Program-made: the position numbers and the translations under genes | Virus record (IMG/VR): IMGVR_UViG_3300047994_000615 | Span: 1 to 23,964 of that record | DNA: 23,964 nucleotides | Strand: one strand, 5' to 3' | DNA from: a virus | In this document: in pieces, positions 7,772-15,605 of the stretch | How positions within the stretch are numbered: the stretch's first letter is position 1 | Layout: each line of letters begins with the position of its first letter | The notes under the pieces: model-generated | What the model was told of the DNA's origin: nothing | Database searches by the model: none | The model's input: only the letters and a program-made list of their open reading frames with translations

Positions 7772-9025
7772 TCACCATCTTACGACAACCAGGCCGCCGG
7801 CGCCCGCTGCGCCATTGTAGGCAGTGTTTCCGGACGAACCAGTGCCGGCACCCGAGGCGCCACCTCCAGGGAAAATGCCGCCGTTGCCGGCGGTGCCGCT
7901 ATTTTGGGACCCACCCATCGGAGCGGCACCGCCCATGCCGCCTTGTGTGCCGTAGCCGGCTTGGCCGGCCGAACCGGTCAGATTGACATCTCCACCGATG
8001 CCGACGCCCGGAGGCGTCGCACCGTTGCCAGGCTGGCTTATGGAGGAAAGGGAATTTGTTGCTCCCCCGGACGCGCTCACATATTGACCGAAACTGGAGG
8101 CCCCGCCCGGGCCGGCCTGACTACCAGTTGTAGTTCCTGCCGCGCCGCCGGCGCCAACAACCACGGCAATGACTTGTCCAGGGGTAAGGCTGGTTACGAG
8201 CTTCCGCGAATAGCCGCCGCCGGCTCCTCCACCGCTTGCCACGGCTGCCAGTGACGCATAGCTACCGGATCCTCCCCCCCATAGTTCAACCTCCACCTGG
8301 GACACGCCAATCGGAACGGTGAAGTTGCCATTTGCCTGAAATGTCTCTACGCCCGAGCCAAAGCCAGGGCGTAGGGACGGCAGTTTGAATGACAGAAATG
8401 GAGCTGTTGGGACAACGGAAATATTATTCGGGGCAATAGCAGTCTGACCGTACGTCAGTGTTACGACATATAGGCCAATGAAGCCCGTATCCGCTGTTGG
8501 GGTCACTTGGCTGCCCGAGTTGGCGCTCTGGCCTGCCTTGATTTGTAAATTTACCCGCTGAGTTCGCTGCGTTGGCTGAGACGTACCGGAATTCGCAGGG
8601 CCAGCGAAAGACTGGGTAGGATTATTCGCGTTATAGTAGGGAAGAACCACCGGGTCTGAGTCAGATTCCAGAAACGATGCCTGTATCAGATATGCCTGTG
8701 ACAGGCCAGCCGACCCTGGGGCCGATAGCGTAAATTGGGTTGGCGAAACATTGATCCCGATCTTCACGAGACTGTCGGACGTATCTGCCGGTAAGGATCC
8801 GTACGGCGTGGCATCAAGGGGGCCTAAGCAGGTAAGCGTGCCAGGACCAACGGATATTGTAAGTGAAGCGGGTGAAGTTGCCGCGCAGACCAGGCCGTCG
8901 ACAACAGTATTGCTACCGAGGCATGCTTGAGCAAGAAATCCCAGACCTACCATAACATTTCTGTTGAGCGAAAGAATATCAGTGTCTAAAGGAATGCTGC
9001 TCGGGTAGACGATGTTCCGATCCAT
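7772..9025 (-). CDS. Gly-rich tail fibre / receptor-binding protein
   Basis: This 417-aa protein directly follows the gpI-like baseplate gene. Its N-terminal 200 residues (MDRNIVYPSSIPLDTDILSL...) look like a phage tail-fibre body that docks on the baseplate. Residues about 225-417 form a Gly-rich domain that starts with FTVPIGVSQVEVELWGGG and continues with many GG, GGA and PGG motifs to a VVVRW end. Gly-rich domains of this kind occur in phage adhesins and fibre tips, where polyglycine helices pack together and loops bind the receptor. I chose the ATG at 9025, preceded by AAGG, over an upstream in-frame start at 9073 that would overlap gpI by 19 bp. It likely forms or caps a receptor-binding tip. 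Confidence 0.8.
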   Translation of the reverse strand: MDRNIVYPSSIPLDTDILSLNRNVMVGLGFLAQACLGSNTVVDGLVCAATSPASLTISVGPGTLTCLGPLDATPYGSLPADTSDSLVKIGINVSPTQFTLSAPGSAGLSQAYLIQASFLESDSDPVVLPYYNANNPTQSFAGPANSGTSQPTQRTQRVNLQIKAGQSANSGSQVTPTADTGFIGLYVVTLTYGQTAIAPNNISVVPTAPFLSFKLPSLRPGFGSGVETFQANGNFTVPIGVSQVEVELWGGGSGSYASLAAVASGGGAGGGYSRKLVTSLTPGQVIAVVVGAGGAAGTTTGSQAGPGGASSFGQYVSASGGATNSLSSISQPGNGATPPGVGIGGDVNLTGSAGQAGYGTQGGMGGAAPMGGSQNSGTAGNGGIFPGGGASGAGTGSSGNTAYNGAAGAGGLVVVRW

Positions 9026-9054
9026 TGAAACGAAAACCTTACTAAAAAAACTGG

Positions 9055-9738
9055 CTAAACAAACCGAATCCAAGCAGTGCAGTTCACCGGCACTAATCTT
9101 AGAATTTTTATGCGTACTTCATCATCCGTCAGTGTGCCGGGAACATCTGTGATGTCATTGTAGACGAGAGATCCTGCGGAATATCCTCCGCCAGGCACAC
9201 CGTAGCCGATTGGGGTTGCTTCGCCAGGTAGCGGTTTGGTGGCAACGGTAATGAACACCTGATAAGGTAAATTCAAACTGCCCCATCCGCCCGATAAACC
9301 ATAAGCCAGCCTACAAACCGGCCCGGTCAGCGGCGCCACAGAATCGCCATAAGCGCCAGTATCTGAACAATTGGTAGGTTCGAATATTTGAGCTGTCGCA
9401 TCAGCTAATCCTGCGACTCCTTCCATGAGCGAACATCTCGTTCCCGCACTGGTAAGAAGGTTGGCTCTGATGCGGCACCGATAAGAGTCATCCGTCTCGC
9501 CTGGCTGGCGAGTGATGAGGCTACCTAGGTAGTCTGCTCCAGCCAGGTCAAGCCATATGTCGGTTGCCGTCTGAATGCGTGTCTGACTGGAAACATAATC
9601 AATGTTATTACTTAAACCTACCCAGGGATCTGCTAGGGCCGTTAGCAGCGCACCCAAGATGGGGCTATCTTCAGAAAACCATCCCTTTGGAAGCAGTGCC
9701 CGGAGCCGCCTCACAAATGTTATGCTGTCAAGAGCCAT
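9055..9738 (-). CDS. Baseplate protein, P2 gpI-like
   Basis: This 227-aa protein follows the gpJ-like gene with an 11-bp overlap, the conserved position of gpI in P2-type contractile tails. The N-terminus (FVRRLRALLPKGWFSEDSPI) and the following ALTALADPWVGLSNNIDYV segment fit the family of short baseplate proteins that sit between the gpJ wedge and the tail fibres. The middle holds LAGADYLG and RQPGETDDSYRCRIRANLL, the latter reminiscent of baseplate wedge proteins that recognise 'E.D..YR.RI'. In the particle it would link the wedge ring to fibres. The C-terminus is Gly/Pro-rich and then DDEVRIKILRLVPVNCTAWI. Identity rests on order plus motif and is good. Confidence 0.78.
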   Translation of the reverse strand: MALDSITFVRRLRALLPKGWFSEDSPILGALLTALADPWVGLSNNIDYVSSQTRIQTATDIWLDLAGADYLGSLITRQPGETDDSYRCRIRANLLTSAGTRCSLMEGVAGLADATAQIFEPTNCSDTGAYGDSVAPLTGPVCRLAYGLSGGWGSLNLPYQVFITVATKPLPGEATPIGYGVPGGGYSAGSLVYNDITDVPGTLTDDEVRIKILRLVPVNCTAWIRFV

Positions 9739-10867
9739 TGATTGACACCGTCACCGTGCCGGCTTTGATAACCCCGGTTTGACCAGGGGAGATATCTTGG
9801 CTCGCCCCATTAAGAAGGACATCCGTGACATTGCTTATATCAGGCGCGGCAACGTAGGCTGCTTGGATTACGCGCGAAAGCGCTGCATTACACCCTATTC
9901 CAATCGTGTTCAAGTAGGCCTGAACAGACTCCTGAACGACAGATATGGACTGGGATACAGGCCCACTTGACTGTGGTATCCAAATTGAAATACTGACATT
10001 CACGATCGTAACAACGGGAGCGATCACCGACGCGCTGGTGCCGACTGGACGCACCGCTTCAATCGCATTCGCGACTGCGGACAGAAGGCTTGCATCCGGG
10101 TATCCGGACCCATCGTCGATGGTCACGAGAAAATGCCCCGGGGAAGACGTTCCATCCGCCGCGGTGTTTTCCAGGAGCGCCATTGTCAGGTCCTGCTGGA
10201 CATTGGCCACAGCTGAGCGGATCGCAGCAGGTGTAGCTTTCGATAGGCCCGCTAAAAACGAAACGAAGCGTTCTCTAAAAAGTAGATCGGTTTCGGCATC
10301 CATGCCTCCGTTCAACGGAGATGGATTGGTAACTTGGTCAATTCCTGGTAACGACGAAGCAATTATGCTAATAGTATTTGCAACTACGTTGCCGTTGGAA
10401 CCGACACTTGTACAAGTAATTGGAACAGTCGCTGATGTTACACCTGCGGGCAGCATGTAATATCCTAAATAGGCATTCCAAATTGAGACCGCCGGCGATT
10501 GCACAACTGCAAAGCTGAGGCTGCCATCGCTCGATTTCACGATTGCACCGGGCGGTATCGATGCCGGCAGGGTGGCATTAAATCGATAGAAAGTGGCTAG
10601 TCCTGACGCTGGAGTTGCGGGCAGGCGGACGAGGCCAAAGTCGGCCATCCAGGAGTCCAAATCAGTGCCTACGGATGTGGCGGCTCTCGTTGTCTGCAAT
10701 ACCTGAAGCATCAACCATTGCATCCACAGACCAATGCCCGCATTCGCCTCTATAATTGCACGAGAGACTGATCCCACTGAAACGTCAACAAGGGCAGTGG
10801 ATGAGCTTTGAAGAATTGCACCCATATCCTGTACGAATTGCGAAAACGACTTTAAGCTGAGATTCAT
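9728..10867 (-). CDS. Baseplate J-like wedge protein
   Basis: This 379-aa protein belongs to the Baseplate_J / P2 gpJ family, the wedge component related to T4 gp6 that forms the baseplate ring in contractile tails. Supporting features are the N-terminal SVSRAIIEANAG segment (about 31-42), the LDSWMADFGLVRLPATPASG region (about 70-89), the DAETDLLFRERFV motif (about 190-202) typical of gpJ, and a C-terminal half with ALSRVIQAAYVAAPDISNV. Length matches P2 J-like proteins. The ATG overlaps the stop of the gp25-like gene (ATGA), and its own 3' end overlaps gpI by 11 bp, so translation is probably coupled. Confidence 0.9.
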   Translation of the reverse strand: MNLSLKSFSQFVQDMGAILQSSSTALVDVSVGSVSRAIIEANAGIGLWMQWLMLQVLQTTRAATSVGTDLDSWMADFGLVRLPATPASGLATFYRFNATLPASIPPGAIVKSSDGSLSFAVVQSPAVSIWNAYLGYYMLPAGVTSATVPITCTSVGSNGNVVANTISIIASSLPGIDQVTNPSPLNGGMDAETDLLFRERFVSFLAGLSKATPAAIRSAVANVQQDLTMALLENTAADGTSSPGHFLVTIDDGSGYPDASLLSAVANAIEAVRPVGTSASVIAPVVTIVNVSISIWIPQSSGPVSQSISVVQESVQAYLNTIGIGCNAALSRVIQAAYVAAPDISNVTDVLLNGASQDISPGQTGVIKAGTVTVSINGS

Positions 10868-11238
10868 CAGACCACTTCCAACGACATCTGTACTGGACTA
10901 GCTGAAATCCTATCCGCATAATTTATTGTGACGGTCAAAATGCCATTTGCCGCATCGATATATTGAGTGGCAATATTTGGAGCTGGCGAAGATGCTACCG
11001 AATCTTCCAGTTGTAATTGATTACGGATGACCGACTCGATATCCTGAGCGCTGGTTGGTGTGCCGACGAAGTTGGCAAGGCCCGCGCCATAGCTAAGATT
11101 CCATACGTACGCGCCGGGATTAGTGACCAATCGACGATAAATGCGTTGGGTGGTCCGCACCGATGTACCACACAGGGCAATATCCCCAGTGCCGTCAACG
11201 GTAAGGTCAGCACCCCATTGATGGAAAATATCAAACAT
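10867..11238 (-). CDS. Baseplate wedge protein, gp25/P2 gpW-like
   Basis: This is a 123-aa lysozyme-like (gp25) wedge protein. The start is set to the ATG at 11238 (MFDIFHQWGADL), which overlaps the gpV stop by 8 bp; a longer in-frame start at 11331 would run deep into gpV. Key text: TTQRIYRRLVTNPGAYVWNL (about residues 29-48), where P2 gpW-like proteins read '...RRLLT.PG...W...YG', and a LQLEDSV / TVTINY tail. In related particles this protein initiates sheath polymerisation at the baseplate. Its neighbours, gpV upstream and gpJ downstream, are in canonical order. Confidence 0.82.
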   Translation of the reverse strand: MFDIFHQWGADLTVDGTGDIALCGTSVRTTQRIYRRLVTNPGAYVWNLSYGAGLANFVGTPTSAQDIESVIRNQLQLEDSVASSPAPNIATQYIDAANGILTVTINYADRISASPVQMSLEVV

Positions 11239-11770
11239 TCGCTGTATCCATTGGCGACGGTTCCCCTGACGCTCCGTTGGGCGTTGAATGTGTATGAGAG
11301 TTGTAACTGCTACGGAGATGCGAAAGGGCACCGAACTTGTCGTAGATATCGCCGGTTACACGGAGGTCACCTCCGATATGAATTGCACCATCCGACGCCA
11401 ATTTAATGAAACTGCCACTTTGGTGGACGAGCCAGAATTCCCCGGCAGGTGCGTTTGGCGGACGCTGTTGCCGGGAATAGCAACTCCCTACGACAATACC
11501 TTGCTCAATATCGCCATCCTGCGGGGCTATCAAGACCTGATCACCAGGTTGCGGTAAGCAGACCATGCCCCACCCATTGCCGATCCAAGGCGAAAGTATG
11601 GGCAGCCATCCCGATAATACACCTTCCGGCTGAAGTAGCACTCTGGCCATGCTCGTCGTAGCGTCAACTGAAGCGACAGTGGCCAACTTGCTTTGACCAC
11701 TCCCCAAATCAAGACCGGCGGAATGTGCTTTGATCGCGTTTGAAAGGCGCTCAATCATGCGGTTCAACAC
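11231..11770 (-). CDS. Membrane-piercing spike, P2 gpV-like
   Basis: This 179-aa protein has the layout of the small central spike of P2-type tails. An OB-fold region at about residues 27-98 includes ATVASVDATTSMARVLL and GDQVLIAPQDGD. A short beta-helix part follows (IKLASDGAIHIGGDLRVTGD). The apex carries H159-T-H161 in YNSHTHSTPNG, where the HxH pair is known in gpV-type spikes to bind iron at the tip. It follows the gpD-like hub after a 21-bp gap, and the two proteins interact in the particle. Its 3' end overlaps the gp25-like start. All visible features are intact. Confidence 0.88.
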   Translation of the reverse strand: MLNRMIERLSNAIKAHSAGLDLGSGQSKLATVASVDATTSMARVLLQPEGVLSGWLPILSPWIGNGWGMVCLPQPGDQVLIAPQDGDIEQGIVVGSCYSRQQRPPNAPAGEFWLVHQSGSFIKLASDGAIHIGGDLRVTGDIYDKFGALSHLRSSYNSHTHSTPNGASGEPSPMDTANV

Positions 11771-11791
11771 TCATAAATATAGCGGGAGAAT

Positions 11792-12793
11792 TCAGCCGCC
11801 AACTTTCGACAACAAGAGGTTTTGCTTCGAACCGGCTGGACGACTGAAGCGCCGCTCCAAGCTGTCGACACGATATATGCCGTCCAGAGCAGAACCGGTT
11901 CCATACAGATAAACAACATCCCGTACCAGAATTGTCTCATTCCACGGCATTTCAGCGACCACCGATTCACGTAGGCGGCCTATTTCGGCACTGTAGCGCG
12001 TTGCCTCACTGGTCACCTGGCTAGGTGTCATATTCGAACCTGCGAACACGTAGCTAGAGCCGTCTGGCTGACTGAACTGCGTTTGACTGTATGCGGCTCT
12101 GTCTTGCGAATTCCAGGATGACATCTGTACGGCCGGCATATCGGGTATCCAGAGTGTACGCTCAACGCGAAGCGTAGAAAGCAAATCTGGTGTAAGATAT
12201 GCATTAGCTGTAGCGCAATCCGGCGGTGCCACAAAATGCAGATTGCGACCGGATACATAGACATCATACTGACATTCGCGGGCCAGCTGTACGACCACAT
12301 CCCATTCGGACCGCATTCTCGTGAACTTGCTTATGGAAAGACGGGTAAAATTGCTGCCATAAAACCTTCCGCCAATTCGGCCAAACGCGGTAACGACGGC
12401 TGATAACTCATGTCGATCCGCGATCGTAGTAACGATCTCGGTTGGCGTTTGATTGGTGAAATCCTGCTGCGGTGACGCATCAATGAGCAGAGATGACAGA
12501 TCGCGTCCATGTACCTTCGCAACACAGTTTATAATATCAATAGTCACCTTGTCAATCATGCCGGTAATAAGACAAACGGACGTTGTCGCACCATATACCT
12601 CGACGTATCCGGTATCAAGCGTAGTCCAGAAGGTGAGGTTATTTGCCGGACTATTTTCAATAGCTATCGTGATCGCAAAGGTATCGGCCGAAAAGCTGTT
12701 TGTGGATGATATGCTTGCGGAGAGGATACTATCAATGTAAATACCCCCGATGGATACGATTGGGGCCGCGGGATATGGCTGCAGAATAGACAC
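11792..12793 (-). CDS. Baseplate hub, late control D (P2 gpD)-like
   Basis: This 333-aa protein is of the gpD / Phage_GPD family, a T4 gp27-like hub that joins tail tube and spike. The N-terminal part contains VSIGGIYIDSILSASISSTN and an 'ENSPANNLTFW' segment. The middle reads VHGRDLSSLLIDA (a gpD hallmark: '.GRD....LID'), DFTNQTPTEIVTTIADRHEL and SEWDVVVQLARECQYDVYVSG (a typical gpD segment). The C-terminus has DGIYRVDSLERRFS. The start is a GTG at 12793 that touches the TAG of the LysM gene, so coupling is likely. Length is normal for the family. Confidence 0.9.
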   Translation of the reverse strand: MSILQPYPAAPIVSIGGIYIDSILSASISSTNSFSADTFAITIAIENSPANNLTFWTTLDTGYVEVYGATTSVCLITGMIDKVTIDIINCVAKVHGRDLSSLLIDASPQQDFTNQTPTEIVTTIADRHELSAVVTAFGRIGGRFYGSNFTRLSISKFTRMRSEWDVVVQLARECQYDVYVSGRNLHFVAPPDCATANAYLTPDLLSTLRVERTLWIPDMPAVQMSSWNSQDRAAYSQTQFSQPDGSSYVFAGSNMTPSQVTSEATRYSAEIGRLRESVVAEMPWNETILVRDVVYLYGTGSALDGIYRVDSLERRFSRPAGSKQNLLLSKVGG

Positions 12794-12979
12794 CTATTGC
12801 GGACCTATTCCATCCTCGCAGGCATTCGAGTAATCGGGGATGGTTATGGTAGATAATACCGTAATGAACGGGTCCGAGATAGCGTTAACGCGTGCTATAT
12901 TGATCCACTGCATGGCATCTCCCAGTTCAGACGCTGCCATCTGAAATAAATCCACCCCGCTTGCAAACACAGTGTACAT
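12794..12979 (-). CDS. LysM-like tail protein, P2 gpX-like
   Basis: This is a 61-aa LysM-type tail protein. The segment LFQMAASELGDAMQWINIAR followed by N..SDPFI.VLSTITIPDYS matches the P2 X group, small proteins located between gpU and gpD. Its role is probably to bridge hub and tail ruler; in P2 it is needed for tail assembly. The start ATG at 12979 is preceded by AGGGG with 7-nt spacing. It ends in GIGPQ, as many of its relatives do. Confidence is high for family and position, lower for detailed role. Confidence 0.82.
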   Translation of the reverse strand: MYTVFASGVDLFQMAASELGDAMQWINIARVNAISDPFITVLSTITIPDYSNACEDGIGPQ

Positions 12980-12994
12980 CCGTCAATCCCCTGC

Positions 12995-13684
12995 CTAAAT
13001 TGAATTTATTATGCGGCCAATATACGCGGCCGCTATAACGGCATTGCCTACGACCCCTGCGTTCGATACGGTCTGTCCAAAGCCTTGTATGATCTGGGAA
13101 GCCGAAGACGGAAGGGTCGGATTACCCGAACCGGTGCCGATAGCATTCAGTTGGCCCAAATAGTTGTTCGCTTGTTGTTTTATGCCTGCCTGGGCCGAAC
13201 TCCCGGTGGGCGCGCCGAGCGAAGTAGATAAAATATTCGCCAGACTTGTTAAATCAACTCCGGCAAACGATGAGGCGTTGACCGCTTGCCCAATATCTGC
13301 CGCTATTTGTTGTTGTAGCCCATACTGTGTCGTATGGGCTACGCCTGGCTGATCAACTATGATGCAACTAGCCTGGTAGAGAATCCATGATTGACTATGA
13401 TAGTCAAGTCGAAGCGATTTGACTATGACGCGATAACGAAAAGTGCTCCATGTTAACCAGATCGGCACGCCAGCCAGCCGCATATCATTAAGTGCACGTG
13501 CCCGGGATGCCGCAAGTTGGCCCGAAAATATTCCACGAAACTGGATATCATTGTCGTCTGGACCTAATGTATCAATAATCCGAGTGCCGTTAGCGGACTT
13601 ATGGACGGCCATACGATGCTGACCTCCAAAAGTGATGGAAGGTGGCACCTCAAAGTCGTAAAGATAAATAGATCCAATTTGCAT
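12995..13684 (-). CDS. Tail hub/completion protein with gpU-like N-terminus
   Basis: This 229-aa protein sits between the tape-measure-position gene and the LysM gene, the place of P2 gpU. The N-terminal 120 residues fit the gpU/Mu-N type domain: P.SITFGG.H..AVHK, IDTLGPDDNDIQFRGIFSG, then RARALNDMRLAGVPIWLTW. The C-terminal 100 residues are Ala/Ser/Gly/Gln-rich and helical-looking (QQQIAADIGQAVNASSFAG), ending AAAYIGRIINSI, with a small hydrophobic stretch. It probably caps the tube or joins the ruler to the hub. The start is the ATG at 13684; the only purine-rich element upstream is GAGG at an unfavourable 13-nt distance. Confidence 0.75.
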   Translation of the reverse strand: MQIGSIYLYDFEVPPSITFGGQHRMAVHKSANGTRIIDTLGPDDNDIQFRGIFSGQLAASRARALNDMRLAGVPIWLTWSTFRYRVIVKSLRLDYHSQSWILYQASCIIVDQPGVAHTTQYGLQQQIAADIGQAVNASSFAGVDLTSLANILSTSLGAPTGSSAQAGIKQQANNYLGQLNAIGTGSGNPTLPSSASQIIQGFGQTVSNAGVVGNAVIAAAYIGRIINSI

Positions 13685-13739
13685 TAAATAACTGTAGCCT
13701 CGTTAAAATAACGCTCGGCAGCGTGGGATTCCCGATTTC

Positions 13740-14651
13740 TTAGAAAGGACTGAGCCGTGATCTGGGGTGAGCTGCACGTGGATCGACGCCTGTTATGCCA
13801 GCTTGGGGTCGCGAGAGTTCCTGCTCCAGATGGGTCACCACCCATTGTCCCAGGACAGAACCGTCAAGAACGAGTCTACCGCTCTGTCGTCTTTGCATTT
13901 CAACATCGGAGGCTCGCCCTCGAGGTGCATTTTGGGGGAGTAGGTCCGAATATGATCCAGTGACCGTTCCACTTCGAGGAGAGTAAAGGTGCTTTTGCTC
14001 CCTCTCATGACCCTTGAAGTCAGGACTCCCCACTATGGGCCGGTCATTTTCTTGCGGAGGACTAACGCGCGTTAATGGTACTGCAAGAATGGGAGGAAGC
14101 GATGGCGCAAAGGCGCGATGACTGTATACGGCTTGGATACCAAAAGCCTTGGTGTCGATAGGGCCCCTGACCGCAAACCGTTTCAGCAGGTCGTTGCTGG
14201 GTCTCCGCATAAGCGTGTTGGCGAAGGGCGTTGAGGTCCTGTCTGGCTGGTCAGATGGCAACCAATGAGATTGGTAGGGCTGCCGGCGCTGATCCCCAAA
14301 ACGTGCCTGTAGCACGGCCGCAGAGGCTTCAGTACCTTCGGTCGTCGGCCTAATACCCGTCAAGGGATCCGCATTACCAAACGAAGCGAGGCGCCCTTTG
14401 TTGGGCAACTCCATTGGAAATTCGGGTAAACGCCCTGCCGAGGACGCCACGAGTAAGCCTGCCGCCTTGGATGCGTCGCCATGGGAACGAAGGATCGGCG
14501 CAAGATGTCGATACCTCCTGAATGTAAGGAGCCTTTGAAGTCTCGCTACGGATGACAGCATTTGTTGAAAATCACGGTCGCATAATGAACGAGACGTAAG
14601 GCGTGCCGTTCTGTTAGCGGTAAGCCCGGACTTTCTTACAGCGGACGGCAA
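13740..14651 (-). CDS. Short protein in tape-measure position
   Basis: A protein of about 303 aa at the place where P2-type phages encode the tail tape measure (P2 T is about 800 aa). I suggest the TTG at 14651, which has AAGG upstream and overlaps the end of the frameshifted chaperone product; the open frame itself extends up to 14729 and a conservative ATG start is at 14561. The sequence is rich in Arg, Pro and Ser. A helical N-terminal region (FQQMLSSVARLQRLLTFRRY) is followed by a long proline-rich middle with no obvious coiled coil or membrane segment. The C-terminus reads LVLDGSVLGQWVVTHLEQEL then SRPQAGITGVDPRA, a defined-looking motif. It may be a very short ruler or the remnant of one. 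Function is inferred from position only. Confidence 0.5.
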   Translation of the reverse strand: MPSAVRKSGLTANRTARLTSRSLCDRDFQQMLSSVARLQRLLTFRRYRHLAPILRSHGDASKAAGLLVASSAGRLPEFPMELPNKGRLASFGNADPLTGIRPTTEGTEASAAVLQARFGDQRRQPYQSHWLPSDQPDRTSTPFANTLMRRPSNDLLKRFAVRGPIDTKAFGIQAVYSHRAFAPSLPPILAVPLTRVSPPQENDRPIVGSPDFKGHEREQKHLYSPRSGTVTGSYSDLLPQNAPRGRASDVEMQRRQSGRLVLDGSVLGQWVVTHLEQELSRPQAGITGVDPRAAHPRSRLSPF

Positions 14652-14655
14652 TGCG

Positions 14656-14835
14656 CTATTCTGCCTTCGCCGGGATCCAATCAAACCTGGTCCAGTCAAA
14701 TGCGTGTCCTTCAAGTTGACCAAAGACAATTACGAATGCATTCCGGTCTGTCGGAGAAAGCGAAAAGGCAACGTCGAATGGCACCCCGTTCCGTACAAGG
14801 TAGAGACAGTCTATTAGAACCGGGTGCCTGGCTAG
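14656..14835 (-). CDS. -1 frameshift extension of tail chaperone (E' part)
   Basis: After slippage at GGGAAAC the -1 frame stays open for 59 residues to a TAG at 14656-14658. It begins LARHPVLIDCLYLVRNGVPF, goes on with DVAFSLSPTDRNAF, and ends FDWTRFDWIPAKAE. The text looks like a genuine folded domain (hydrophobic and Trp-rich; 'LSPTDR.AF.I.FG' type) and has no start codon of its own, so it can be made only by recoding. The full long product would be about 170 aa. In P2 (E+E') and lambda (G-GT) the extension binds the tape measure or tube while the common N-terminal part coats the ruler. It overlaps the 5' part of the next gene's open frame. Confidence 0.8.
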   Translation of the reverse strand, partial: LARHPVLIDCLYLVRNGVPFDVAFSLSPTDRNAFVIVFGQLEGHAFDWTRFDWIPAKAE

Positions 14836-14841
14836 TTTCCC
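14780..14841 (-). promoter_or_regulatory. -1 programmed ribosomal frameshift signal
   Basis: On the minus strand the heptamer GGGAAAC (14841 to 14835) is read in phase as G GGA AAC and is followed at once by the zero-frame TAG. A 6-nt spacer (TAGCCA) leads to a stem: GGCACCC (14828-14822) pairs perfectly with GGGTGCC (14786-14780). After a G-G mismatch, GTT and AAC can add three inner pairs, with about 27 nt in the loop. Slippery sequence, spacing and stem all match known -1 sites of phage tail genes. Confidence 0.85.
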
Positions 14842-15167
14842 AGGGATGTCTCGCTTGTTTCATGCGTGCTTTCCAAGGCCTCGGCAATTGCCGTAACGCC
14901 GATGTCTCCCAATTTTGCGATGATATTTTCGATCTGTGCTTCACTGGAAGGCTGAGGCGTCGGTATCGCGTCAATCTTGCCGACGGTAAATGCCAGGATG
15001 GCCATTGACAGCCAGGCATCATTTTTTGAGAGCTCGGGCCCGGCTGCCTTCAAGAGCCTAAGGGTGTCGAGCGCATTTGGCTTCCGGAATTCTATTATTC
15101 GGCCACGCGCATCCGTCACATTCAGAGTTTGGTTTGCTTCGTCTACGATCCGCTTCGAGGGCTCCAT
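14832..15167 (-). CDS. Tail assembly chaperone (short form, gpE-like)
   Basis: This 111-aa protein between tube and tape-measure position has the properties of a tail assembly chaperone, which coats the tape measure before tube assembly. The N-terminus includes RIIEFRKPNALDTLRLLKAA, a text common in E-like chaperones ('...V.D..GR.I..RK...L..L.LL...'). It starts at an ATG overlapping the tube stop (ATGA) and ends SLGN before TAG. The last two sense codons, GGA AAC, are part of a -1 slippery heptamer, so this is the short product of a two-product gene; the long product is described separately. Position, size and recoding signal agree with the family. Confidence 0.85.
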   Translation of the reverse strand: MEPSKRIVDEANQTLNVTDARGRIIEFRKPNALDTLRLLKAAGPELSKNDAWLSMAILAFTVGKIDAIPTPQPSSEAQIENIIAKLGDIGVTAIAEALESTHETSETSLGN

Positions 15168-15595
15168 CAGATCCGCCGCTTCCTGGAAGCAAAAAAGTCC
15201 AATTTCTGTCGTACGCTCGCCTCACCTTTCCAACTTCCAGCATTCGTCAGCTTGAAGACAACGCCGTCGAACTGATAGGTCGACACAGATCCATCAAGCT
15301 CGGTTATGTACTGATACATCGTGCTCGGTTGAGTCGCAGTGCCGTTATAGAAATTCTGCTCTATTGAGGCAACAAAGTCGTCAAGCACGGATGTTCCGCG
15401 TTCGACTTCGAAGCCTCCCTCCCATCCTTTGGGTAGCTCGGTTCCCAGTTGCACCCCATCCAGGCGGCTTACACGCACGGAGTTCGTGAGTTGCCGACTC
15501 TCGAACCCGGTGACATGCGTCAGATCCACCCTGCCATTCGGTCCCATAATGACTAATTGTGTATCACGCCCAATCGAAAAGGCTGTCAGGCTCAT
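15167..15595 (-). CDS. Tail tube protein
   Basis: This 142-aa inner tube protein of a contractile tail lies immediately downstream of the sheath. The sequence has the P2 FII / phage tail tube pattern: MSLTAFSIGRDTQLVI, then VDLTHVTGFESRQL, GWEGGFEVERGTSVLDDFVA and a C-terminal FKLTNAGSWKGEASVRQKLD. Its size is in the usual range (about 140-170 aa). The ATG at 15595 has TAGGAG seven bases upstream, one of the best ribosome-binding sites of the operon, fitting a protein needed in many copies. Its stop overlaps the chaperone start. Confidence 0.88.
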   Translation of the reverse strand: MSLTAFSIGRDTQLVIMGPNGRVDLTHVTGFESRQLTNSVRVSRLDGVQLGTELPKGWEGGFEVERGTSVLDDFVASIEQNFYNGTATQPSTMYQYITELDGSVSTYQFDGVVFKLTNAGSWKGEASVRQKLDFFASRKRRI

Positions 15596-15605
15596 CTGAT
15601 CGCTC

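Noticed and set aside
14652-14729. Long start (TTG at 14729) for the tape-measure-position gene
   Set aside because: This part is the second half of the -1 chaperone extension read in another frame; no Shine-Dalgarno precedes it. A start close to the extension stop is more likely.
14711-15022. 103-aa open frame on the minus strand overlapping the chaperone
   Set aside because: It lies in the third frame, agreeing neither with the chaperone (zero frame) nor with the -1 extension, and its composition is not protein-like. It is a shadow of the overlapping real frames.
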